Assembly (NCBI GenBank): GCA_964602595.1
Contig: CAZRRO010000019.1
Coordinates: forward strand, 67,918 to 131,917
Reading direction: 5' to 3'
From: CAIWAH01 sp964602595
GTDB taxonomy: Bacteria > Verrucomicrobiota > Verrucomicrobiia > Limisphaerales > UBA9464
DNA: 64,000 nt
A program made the translations under genes and the position numbers. Positions 42,131 to 50,100 of this stretch are shown here, piece after piece (position 1 is the stretch's first letter; each line of letters begins with the position of its first letter). The notes under the pieces were generated by a model, which had not been told where the DNA came from, ran no database searches, and saw only the letters and a list, made by a program, of their open reading frames with translations.

Positions 42131-42532
42131 ATGGGCGACCGCTGCCACATGACCGTGACCTGCCGCCGAGCAGACATGGCCCACTTTGAAGAACTCGGCT
42201 TCGCTCCCGACGAATATGGTCCGGCTACTGGGCTACTCGTGGAAATGACCGACGAGGAAGCCAATTACGGGCATGCCGATCAGCTGCCCACCCACGTTCC
42301 GTTCCTCGGCTGGAATGGTCCCGGCGACAATTACGGTCCCTATCTGTTCGCCTGTGATGGCCAGCAGTTCGTCGAGGTTCCCGGCAGCGACCATTCCTTC
42401 GGCATCGATTGGGATTTTGCGAAAGGAGAACCCACGCCCCAGAGCATTGCGAAGATCCGCGAATACCTCGTCCTGCGAAAGAAGGTCCAACGCCTGTTCA
42501 AGCAGTTGAGGCGAAGGCGACCCCCAACCTGA
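42131..42532 (+). CDS. Hypothetical protein of the DNA-processing module
   Basis: The 133-residue product opens with MGDRCHMTVTCRRADMAHFEELGF, followed by an acidic segment with GPATGLLVEMTDEEANYGH and VPFLGWNGPGDNYGPYLFACDG. The C-terminus is helical and very basic (KKVQRLFKQLRRRRPP). I do not recognise the family. It lies between two copies of the same type of terminator. Confidence 0.55.
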   Translation: MGDRCHMTVTCRRADMAHFEELGFAPDEYGPATGLLVEMTDEEANYGHADQLPTHVPFLGWNGPGDNYGPYLFACDGQQFVEVPGSDHSFGIDWDFAKGEPTPQSIAKIREYLVLRKKVQRLFKQLRRRRPPT

Positions 42533-42558
42533 AACCAGCCAACATCCCCAACACCACA

Positions 42559-42588
42559 GGGCACTCGGAGTCATCTGGGTGCCCTTTT
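42559..42588 (+). terminator. Intrinsic terminator, repeat copy 2
   Basis: GGGCAC (42559-42564) pairs with GTGCCC (42579-42584), then TTTT. The 3' arm with its tail (GGTGCCCTTTTGC) recurs near 42940 before the DUF1257 gene. Confidence 0.75.
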
Positions 42589-42628
42589 GCCATCTCACAA
42601 CTCCCCAATCCCAAACTTCATCTCCGAA

Positions 42629-42925
42629 ATGAGTCACGCCATCCGCTTCAGCACGCTCCTCAGCCAGCACGGTCCGCTGAAACTCGCCAAGGAATGCAGC
42701 CAACCCGAATGGGAGGCGGCCCTGCGGGAACGCCGTTTCCTCACCGTGTATCACTCCGAGAACGACTGGTGCACCCCCGTGGTTGGCTTCATCGGCCAGC
42801 ACGGCTGCGTGAACACGCTCTGCAAGGTGGTGTTCACCCGTCCCGTGCCACCCACAACCCATCAGGTCATCGGCATGAAAGACAACGAGGCTGCGTTTGC
42901 CTTGGTCAACCCCGACATCGCTTGA
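42629..42925 (+). CDS. Hypothetical protein of the DNA-processing module
   Basis: From the ATG at 42629 the product is 98 residues. It has an N-terminal helix (FSTLLSQHGPLKLAKECSQ) and a beta region (RRFLTVYHSENDWCTPVVGFIGQHGCVNTLCKVVFT). No family is recognised. The open frame extends upstream to 42587, but that part overlaps the terminator. Confidence 0.5.
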   Translation: MSHAIRFSTLLSQHGPLKLAKECSQPEWEAALRERRFLTVYHSENDWCTPVVGFIGQHGCVNTLCKVVFTRPVPPTTHQVIGMKDNEAAFALVNPDIA

Positions 42926-42996
42926 AGCCGATCAATCGCCGGTGCCCTTTTGCTTTACCCCCAATCGTCCTTCGGAAATCGAAACTCGAAAATCCC

Positions 42997-43371
42997 ATGA
43001 GCCACTACACGACCATCCAGACCCAGATCAAAAACGTCGATGCCCTGAAAGCCGCCTGTGCCGAACTGAACCTGCCCATGGAGGCGAATGCCTTGGCGCG
43101 CGGATATGCCCAACCCCTCAAAGGCGAACACGTCATCCGCTTGAAAGGTCCCTACGACATTGCGGTGAACCCTCAGCCCGATGGCACCCACAGCCTCACG
43201 ACGGATTGGTGGAACGGCCATGTGGAGCGCGAAGTCGGAAACGGCTTTGGCAAGCTGCTCCAACTCTACGGCGTTCACCAAGCGACCCTGACTGCCCGTA
43301 GGCGCGGTTATTTGGTGCAACGCAAGCCACAGGCCAACGGCGCCATCAAACTCGTCCTCACCCAAGCCTGA
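42997..43371 (+). CDS. DUF1257 (Ycf35-like) protein
   Basis: The 124-residue product begins MSHYTTIQTQIKNVDALKAACAELNL and continues with YDIAVNPQPDGTHSLTTDWWNG and a late LLQLYGVHQATLTARRRGY, the three conserved blocks of DUF1257, known as Ycf35 in cyanobacteria and plastids. The function is not known. In cyanobacteria the family occurs with DUF2997 and the AAA+ protein Ycf46, and the same partners follow here. Confidence 0.8.
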   Translation: MSHYTTIQTQIKNVDALKAACAELNLPMEANALARGYAQPLKGEHVIRLKGPYDIAVNPQPDGTHSLTTDWWNGHVEREVGNGFGKLLQLYGVHQATLTARRRGYLVQRKPQANGAIKLVLTQA

Positions 43372-43374
43372 GCC

Positions 43375-43569
43375 ATGAAACCCAGCATCGAAATCCTTAT
43401 CCAGCCGACCGGCGAACTTCAGGTCGAAGGCATCGGGTTCAAGGGCTCGGACTGCGAACTGGCCACCCAAGCGATTGAAACTGCCTTGGGGGTCACGAAG
43501 ACCAAGCAAAGGAAGCCTGAGTATCACCAACGACAGGCCGCCAAACCTCAACTGCGAATCACTCGATGA
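43375..43569 (+). CDS. DUF2997-family small protein
   Basis: The 64-residue product starts MKPSIEILIQPTGELQVEGIGFKG, the compact beta motif of DUF2997 (a typical opening has I.v.I.p.G.i.v...gf.G..C), then a helix with CELATQAIETALG. The tail is basic. Only 3 bp separate it from the DUF1257 gene and it overlaps the next gene by 4 bp. Confidence 0.75.
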   Translation: MKPSIEILIQPTGELQVEGIGFKGSDCELATQAIETALGVTKTKQRKPEYHQRQAAKPQLRITR

Positions 43570-43787
43570 CCCTCACGATCCAGCCCAACGGCGACATCGG
43601 CTGTTTCTACACCGAAGCCATCGATCTCCGTGAACTTGGGGAACTGACGGTTTCGCGCGCCAGTCACGTCGAGTTCAAGCACGACACGCAGCAGTGGGAA
43701 GTCCGCAACCTGACTGGTGTGGTCCTGCATCAACACTCGTCCCGTTCCGAATGCCTGGAATGGGAACGACAGCACTTCGACACATGA
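43566..43787 (+). CDS. Small hypothetical protein of the Ycf35-Ycf46 block
   Basis: The 73-residue product begins MTLTIQPNGDIGCFYTEAIDLRELG and has a second part EVRNLTGVVLHQHSSRSECLEWERQH. The layout suggests a small beta-rich fold with a C-terminal helix. It overlaps both neighbours by 4 bp, so it is co-translated with DUF2997 and the zinc-finger protein. Confidence 0.6.
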   Translation: MTLTIQPNGDIGCFYTEAIDLRELGELTVSRASHVEFKHDTQQWEVRNLTGVVLHQHSSRSECLEWERQHFDT

Positions 43788-44089
43788 GCCAACCCATCCA
43801 GCAGGTCTGGCGGTTTACCTCCGACTCCGACCCGAACAAGGAATACGAAACCCTCCGCTACTCCGATGGCTCCACGTCCTGCAACTGTGCGGGCTGGACT
43901 CGTCGGGTAGGTCCGGAGGGTGCCCGTTCCTGCAAGCATACGCGCCTCGTTGATCTCAATCGCGCGGATGCCCTGTGTGTTGCCACCCACAACTACGCCC
44001 AACCTCAACCCCTCGTTCAACGCCATGTCCCCAAGAAAATCATCCCAGCTCCCGTCCCCCGACTCGGTCGCCGTCGGTTCGTCCTCTGA
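43784..44089 (+). CDS. SWIM-like zinc-finger protein
   Basis: The 101-residue product contains STSCNCAGWTRRVGPEGARSCKH, a CxC...CxH arrangement characteristic of SWIM-type zinc fingers, which bind DNA or proteins. The C-terminal 35 residues are basic and proline-rich. The gene overlaps the start of the AAA+ gene by 65 bp in another frame, an unusually long overlap that suggests tight co-expression. Confidence 0.6.
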   Translation: MSQPIQQVWRFTSDSDPNKEYETLRYSDGSTSCNCAGWTRRVGPEGARSCKHTRLVDLNRADALCVATHNYAQPQPLVQRHVPKKIIPAPVPRLGRRRFVL

Positions 44090-45584
44090 ATTCGTCCGTT
44101 CCCTGGTCCATCACCTCAAGGCAGGTTTTCCCGGCCTGTATCTGGTGTCCTCGGAAGAGCAACGGGTGGAGTCAGAATTACGGCAGGTCGCCCAACTGAC
44201 CAATTTCCAGCTCTACTTCTGGACCACCGTCAGCGGCCTGTTCGATGTCGCCAAGGAAACCAGCGAAGCCTGCCTTGATCCGTTGGAAGCCCTCGAAGCC
44301 ATCGGTTCTTTGCCAGAGAGATCCGTGGTGCTCCTGAAGGACTTCCACCTCTACCTGCAGGACCCCAATCCGATCCTGCTGCGTAAACTCAAGGATACCC
44401 TGGCCGTCGCGAAGACGAAGAATCGCACCCTGCTGATCCTTGGCTGCCGGCTTTGCCTGCCGCCGGAGATTGAACGGGAAATCACCGTGCTGGAGTTCAA
44501 CCTACCCAGTGCGGACCAATTGAACCTCGTGCTCAATGGCATCCTGGAATCGGAGGCGAAGATACCGCGGCCCAACAACCGCGAAGCCATTCTCGCCGCC
44601 CTCTCTGGCCTGACTACCCAGGAAGCCGAAAATGCGCTCGCCCTGTCCTTCATTGAACTGGGTAACTTGGATCCGGTCCGTCTCGGTCAGCTCAAGGCCC
44701 AGTCGGTGAAGAAACAGGGTTTGGTGGAATTGGTGGAACGGGTCCCTTCGCTGGATGGCATCGGTGGCTTGGACCGGTTGAAGGGATGGCTCCTGAAACG
44801 CCGGAAAGCGTTCACCCCGGAAGCCAAGGCGTTCGGACTGCCCTCGCCATCCGGACTGCTGATCCTCGGTTTGCCCGGTTGTGGGAAAAGCCACTGTGCC
44901 AAGGCGACGGCCAACGTGTTTGGGGTGCCCTTGCTGCGCTTGGATGCCGGCAAGCTGTTCGCCGGTCTGGTCGGGGCCAGTGAAGCCAACCTGCGCAGTG
45001 TCCTGCAAACCGCCGAAGCCATTGCGCCCTGTTGCCTGTGGGTAGACGAACTGGAGAAGGCATTGGCAGGTTCCCAATCGTCCGGCTCCACGGATGGGGG
45101 AACCACCGCCCGTATCCTCGGTTCGTTGCTGAGCTGGATGCAGGAGAAGACGGCCCCGGTGTTTGTCGTCGCCACCGCCAACGATGTCTCGAAGCTGCCT
45201 CCCGAATTGCTGCGCAAGGGTCGCTTTGACGAGGTGTTCTTCGTGGACCTGCCTCACCAGGAGGAACGCGAGGAGATCTGGCGCATTGTGATCTCCGACT
45301 ACGACCGTGACCCGGATGACTTCGACCTGAAACAACTGGCCAAGGCGACCGAAGGGTTTACCGGGGGAGAGATCCGCTTTGCCTTCTTCGACGCGCTCTT
45401 TGAGGCGTTTGAGGCGGAAGCTGAACCGGATGACCTGGGGATTGCGCGAGTGCTGGGCGGGTCGGTGCCGTTGTCGAAGCTTATGGCCGAACCCATCCAG
45501 CAGCTCCGGCAATGGGCCAGGAACCATGCCCGATCCGCCACGACTCCCTTGCCTGAAACGAAGGGGAGGGCGTTGGTGGTGTGA
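44025..45584 (+). CDS. Ycf46-type AAA+ ATPase
   Basis: The 519-residue protein has the Ycf46 two-part layout: an N-terminal inactive half (residues 1-240, with GFPGLYLVSSEEQRVESELRQ and RSVVLLKDFHLYL) and an AAA+ domain. Walker A is LLILGLPGCGKSHCAKA (K288), Walker B is CCLWVDELEKAL, and an Arg-finger region KLPPELLRKGRFDEVFFVDLP follows. A lid domain with KATEGFTGGEIRFAFFDAL ends the fold. It should remodel a nucleic-acid or protein partner using ATP. It closes the DUF1257-DUF2997 block. Confidence 0.85.
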   Translation: MSPRKSSQLPSPDSVAVGSSSEFVRSLVHHLKAGFPGLYLVSSEEQRVESELRQVAQLTNFQLYFWTTVSGLFDVAKETSEACLDPLEALEAIGSLPERSVVLLKDFHLYLQDPNPILLRKLKDTLAVAKTKNRTLLILGCRLCLPPEIEREITVLEFNLPSADQLNLVLNGILESEAKIPRPNNREAILAALSGLTTQEAENALALSFIELGNLDPVRLGQLKAQSVKKQGLVELVERVPSLDGIGGLDRLKGWLLKRRKAFTPEAKAFGLPSPSGLLILGLPGCGKSHCAKATANVFGVPLLRLDAGKLFAGLVGASEANLRSVLQTAEAIAPCCLWVDELEKALAGSQSSGSTDGGTTARILGSLLSWMQEKTAPVFVVATANDVSKLPPELLRKGRFDEVFFVDLPHQEEREEIWRIVISDYDRDPDDFDLKQLAKATEGFTGGEIRFAFFDALFEAFEAEAEPDDLGIARVLGGSVPLSKLMAEPIQQLRQWARNHARSATTPLPETKGRALVV

Positions 45585-45666
45585 GCGGTGTCTGGCCTAG
45601 CGCGGAAGAGCTCCCTCGAAGGGAAGAGTCTGCCGCTGGGCGGGCTCTTTTCTTTAGGGGTGAGGG

Positions 45667-45705
45667 CCGCAAAACAAAAGCCCCTCCAACAAAAGTTGGA
45701 GGGGC
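45667..45705 (-). terminator. Strong intrinsic terminator for minus-strand transcription
   Basis: GCCCCTCCAAC (45680-45690) and GTTGGAGGGGC (45695-45705) form a perfect 11-bp stem around AAAA. On the minus strand the stem is followed by TTTTGTTTTG; on the plus strand no T-run follows. It therefore ends a transcript coming from 45.7-46 kb. Confidence 0.85.
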
Positions 45706-45719
45706 AGCAGACCAAACTT

Positions 45720-45920
45720 TTAGAGGAAAGTGCCTAGCAACCGGCCCACAGAGCGACCAGTCACAGCACGGGTAGCTTTCTTCCCGCGATGCCTTCCGAA
45801 AACACGCCGAGCAGAGCGACGCAGGCTTCCGCCTGACTTCGTGCTCCCGCGTCGAACGCGATGTGCCAAAACACTTCCATAGTTCCCTAAACTTATGACA
45901 TCGTTAGATAATTCGACCAT
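45720..45920 (-). CDS. Possible short basic protein or small RNA gene
   Basis: This 66-codon frame ends 15 bp before the terminator. Its C-terminal 45 residues are very basic (RRSARRVFGRHRGKKATRAV). A second frame, ATG at about 45880, gives a 38-residue acidic-to-neutral peptide. Neither has a family match. The terminator shows that something is transcribed; it may be a small RNA instead. Confidence 0.3.
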   Translation of the reverse strand: MVELSNDVISLGNYGSVLAHRVRRGSTKSGGSLRRSARRVFGRHRGKKATRAVTGRSVGRLLGTFL

Positions 45921-46201
45921 AAGGACGAGCTAGCTTATCAGGAGACATTCCCTTGAGCCTGCGAGAGTTGCCTCCCGCGGGCCCGACAAAATAAGTTTAA
46001 TGTCCCGGAGTTTCACCGGAACTGAGGACCATTACCTTTCGGCTACTGTCTTGCCCCCTCTGCTAGGCAGGGCAATTCGACAAGTCGCGAGAAGATCCCA
46101 AATAAGCAAGCCCCATTCGGCGAGTTCTACCAGCGTTGATGTGCCCCAATACGGGCAGGAAAACGCACATCGGTGTGGAGCCTAACGTCACACGTGAAAC
46201 G

Positions 46202-47038
46202 TTACACCGACCTCGTTCCGTTGCATTTCGGATAGCGCCGGCAACCCCAGAACTCGCCTCCGGCATTCGCACCTTTCTTGGCCACGCGGATGAGCATGCC
46301 TTCGCCACAACGAGGACAGGCAGGGGCCGTGGATACCGTTTGAAATGCCAGCGCCTTGGCCTCGGGAATTGTTTGCCCCAGCGACACCGCCAACTTCCTC
46401 TGGAAACGCCGAAGCAGGACCAGCAAGTCGTCACCGCTTACCAGCTCCATCGGCTTCCCTTCGGCAAACTCACTGGCCTCACGGGAAATGCGGCCGCTGG
46501 TGATGACGATGGCCTTGGTCGCTCCCTCTGCCATCTGCACGCCATACAGCTCTCTGACGACTGGAACCCCGACCTTCCACGACTTCCAGTGTTTGCATTG
46601 CACCAACACCCGTTCGTTCCCTCGGGTCAGCCGGAGATCGACGCCACCATCCGGACCCGAGCCACCGCATTCCTCGACCTGGTAGCCATCTTGCCGATAC
46701 ACGGACGCCAGTTGCTGCTCGAATTCCTGCCACGACAGCCGGTTGACCCAGTTGAGATCCACCGTCTCGCCGACAAACTCCTGCTGTCGGTTGCGTCGTT
46801 GCCAGCTCTTGAAGCCACCCAGCAGGCAGGCGATGGCACCGAATCCCCCAAGGATCATGCCGAGAATCAGGAATGGCGGTTCCTTGAAGCCTGGGAATTG
46901 AATCCGCCCGAACAGCCAAGTGGGGAACAGGAACACGACAATTGCCCCAGGAATCGAGGTCCACGGCGGCAGGATTTGGAATAGACCGCAGCAGGCATCG
47001 AAGAAATCGTCCGCGTTTGAGCTTCGTCGTCGGGCCAT
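46202..47038 (-). CDS. Membrane-anchored Mrr-type restriction endonuclease with zinc ribbon
   Basis: Two membrane helices (about 28-48 and 57-75) precede an Mrr-like nuclease domain: LSWQEFEQQLASVYRQDGYQV, then GPDGGVDLRLTRGNERVLVQCKHWK with the D...QxK catalytic motif at about 130-150, and AIVITSGRISREA. A C-terminal topoisomerase-type zinc ribbon (CPRC...GCRRYPKC) should bind DNA. Mrr enzymes cut modified DNA; membrane-anchored versions are common but less studied. It follows the Type ISP gene on the same strand by 98 bp and probably shares its defence role. Confidence 0.88.
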   Translation of the reverse strand: MARRRSSNADDFFDACCGLFQILPPWTSIPGAIVVFLFPTWLFGRIQFPGFKEPPFLILGMILGGFGAIACLLGGFKSWQRRNRQQEFVGETVDLNWVNRLSWQEFEQQLASVYRQDGYQVEECGGSGPDGGVDLRLTRGNERVLVQCKHWKSWKVGVPVVRELYGVQMAEGATKAIVITSGRISREASEFAEGKPMELVSGDDLLVLLRRFQRKLAVSLGQTIPEAKALAFQTVSTAPACPRCGEGMLIRVAKKGANAGGEFWGCRRYPKCNGTRSV

Positions 47039-47136
47039 AGATCGGTCCAGTTTGGTGGTCGCGCAGCTTCTGTCCCATCGGTAGAAATGGGGATGGGCTG
47101 AACGTGGTTGGATCGCACGGATTTATTCCGGATCGC

Positions 47137-50100
47137 CTATTCTATGTTTAGAGGTGGTAACCCGTTGACGATCTTCTGGGTTTCCAGGCTGACGGTGATG
47201 ACGCGGAGGAAGAGTTCGAGGGGATACTTCGCGTTGCCCATCGTTTCGGTGGCCCAGAGGTTCGCGTCGTTCACGATGCCGCTGCCGCCTTTGCCGTCGT
47301 CCACGCACACGCACTGGCGCTCCATGACCCATTCGAGGGCGGGTTTGCCGTTGACCACGTAGTCGTAGGCTTCCAGCGGGATGTTGGTGATGGTGATGCG
47401 TTCGTTGTAGTGGACCGTCGTCTTGTCGTTTACCGACTTCCCGGCGGCGTCGCGGGTCTTGGCGAACCTCATCCTGGTCACGCGGTAGTCGGCGTCGGTC
47501 AGGCCATTGAGGGTGGCTTTGCCTGTGTCGAGCTTGGCACCGGGATACCTCTCTACGTTCTCGTAGTTCAGATGCCAATGGGCGAGGTCGCGGCCTGCTT
47601 TGGAGAAGGCGTGGAAATCGGCGAAGGTCTTCACCGCGGGGATGCGGGGGAGTTCCTTACCGAGATTGTCGGCGTAGCGGCTGCGGTAGTCGGGAGAATG
47701 CAGCAGGCCGTAGATGTAGTAGAAAAGGTCTTCCTTGCTGATCACGCTGCCCTCGCCCTGGGCAGGATAGGCGGCCTGGAAATGGGCCAGCCCCGCATCG
47801 CTGATGCCGTCACGCCGAGTGAAGGGGGCCGGGCTCTGGGTTTTGGCTGGGGCGAAGAGGCCGTCTTCGGCGGCTTCTTCGGGTTGGTCGTAGAGGTAGA
47901 GGGGGAAATACTGCGAACCGACCATGTCTGCTGCATGGAGGCTGGGAACGCAGTCGGAAATGGATACGGAGAATGTGCCTCGTGTGTCCGAGCCCGGGAA
48001 TCCGATAACTAGGTTCTTCGTGCTCCCGTCGGGAAACAACTTGGGCATCTGGTAAACCATCTCGTTCAGGCGGCGATCAAAGTAGAGCCACTGCTTCGTG
48101 AATGGCCGGTATAGGCTGACGGTGGTTCCTTCCGAGCGGAACGTCAGTGAGCGGCTTTTCACAAGATCGCCACGCAAGGCTCGGGTCCAACTGATCTGGG
48201 TTGAGTCCGTGTTGGGAAATGATTCCGACCCTTCGTCGCGCTCTTTCCGATCCGCTCCCGCGTAGGTCTGCTCAAAGCGTTTCAGCTCCGAATTGAAGAA
48301 GGCGATGGTGCGGCGGATGTTCACCTGCAATTGCAAGCGCGAAGCATTGTAGCACCAAGCGTCTCTCTGGGTTTTCACACCGCTGGAGTAGTTCTCAAAA
48401 ATGGTCTTCTGGTCCGACTTCTTGTCCCCCATCACGATGAACTTCGCGAAACTCGCATCCCGCTGCTTGAGCCAGTCGCCGCGTTCATCCGGCTGGATCG
48501 GGGTCCAGCCTTGGGCCTTGGTCAGGCCGTGGATGCTCCCAAACTCGCGAATCCGAGCCAGCTTCTGCTCAGTGGTGAGGTAGTCGCCGATGTCGTGGAA
48601 GTGAATCTGGCCGTGGGCGGTGGCCTTGGGGTTCTTGACGAGCAGCGAGATGGCGATGGGGGCGCGGCTGCCGCTGCCAAAGATTTTGCCGCCTTCTTTC
48701 CGCGACTGTTCACCGGATGTCCGCTGGTTTCCCCGCAAGTGGAAGATGTGGATGCTGGAAAAGTCTTCTGTGAGGCACTTGCGGAGTCCATCCGCCGCCC
48801 GGCCATCGACCCAACCGGCATTGGTCACGAAGCCGATCACGCCGCACTTCTTGATGCGGTCGCTGGCCCAGCGGATGGCGCGGATGTAGGAGTCGTAGAG
48901 GGAGTTGTTGTTCGTGGCTTCGGAGTGCGCGGCGTAGGTGGTGCGGATGCGTTCGTCGAGTTCCGGGTAGGCCACGTTTTGGTTGTTGTCGTTGGCGCTG
49001 TCCTGGCCCTTGGAATAGGGCGGATTGCCCATGATGACACGAACCTCAAGCTTCTGCTGACGTTTGCGGCGGTCGGAGTTGTGGGCGAGCAGTCCGCTGA
49101 TCAAATCCTCTTCCCCGAGCCGGAAGGTGTCGGTGAGGCAGATGCCCTCGAAAGGCTCGTATCTCTTGCCTACAATTGAGTGATAGACGGCCTCGATGTT
49201 GATGGCGGCGATGTAGTAGGCGAGGAGGACGATCTCGTTGGCATGGATCTCGTGCCGGTATTTGTGCGGGAGTTCCTCGGGCCTGATCAGGCCGCTGTGG
49301 AGGAGGCGGGTGATGAATGTGCCGGTGCCGGTGAAGGGGTCGATGATGTGGACGCCCTTGCTCCCGAGGGTCTGGCCGAACTCGGACTGCAAAAGGTCAT
49401 TGATGGAGTGGATGATAAAGTCCACGACCTCAACGGGGGTGTAAACGATGCCGAGGCGTTCGGTCATCTTGGGGAAGGCGTTGCGGAAGAACTTGTCGTA
49501 GAGCTCCACAACGATCTTCTGTTTGCCCTCGGCATTGTCGATGCCTTCGGCCCGGCGAGCGACGCTGGCGTAGAACTTCTCCAGGGTGTCGGCTTCCTTG
49601 GAGAGGCGGTGTTCATTCAGCACGTCCAGCACCTGCTGCATGGCGCGGGAGACGGGGTTGTGGCTCGCGAAGGAGTAGTCCTTGAACAGCGCGTCGAAGA
49701 CGGGCTTGGTGATGAGGTGCTGGGCCAGCATCTCTACGACCTCGGCGTCGGTGATGGAGTCGTTCAGGTCGTCGCGGAGTTCATTGGCGAAGGACTGGAA
49801 GGCGGCGACTTCCTTCTGGTTCTCGGCATTGCCGACGATCTGGGTGATGCGGGTGATGTGGGTGTTCGCGATCTTGGCGATGTCGTTGGCCCAGTCTTCC
49901 CAGTGGTTCCGGTTGCCGCATTTCTTGACGACCTTGGCGTAGAGTGCGCGCTCGATCTCTCCGACGTTGAAGGCAAGCTCTGACTGGGATTCCACCCGGT
50001 AGGGCACCTCAGGTTCGCCGATGGTGAACTGGCTCTGGCCGGTTGCTCCTTTGGTTGCCCCGTTGGACTTCTGGGCCTTCTTCTGGATCTTGTCGGTGAT

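Larger units (their letters stand above)
45585..46201. other. Intergenic stretch between convergent operons
   Basis: No clear protein gene is visible apart from the basic frame listed next. The stretch holds a terminator for minus-strand transcription, and an inverted repeat TAACGT...ACGTTA at about 46183-46205 that overlaps the stop of the Mrr-type gene. Confidence 0.4.

Noticed and set aside
46183..46205. TAACGT...ACGTTA inverted repeat as another attC site
   Set aside because: It has only one short stem and no inner boxes; it is more likely a transcription end signal of the Mrr-type gene.
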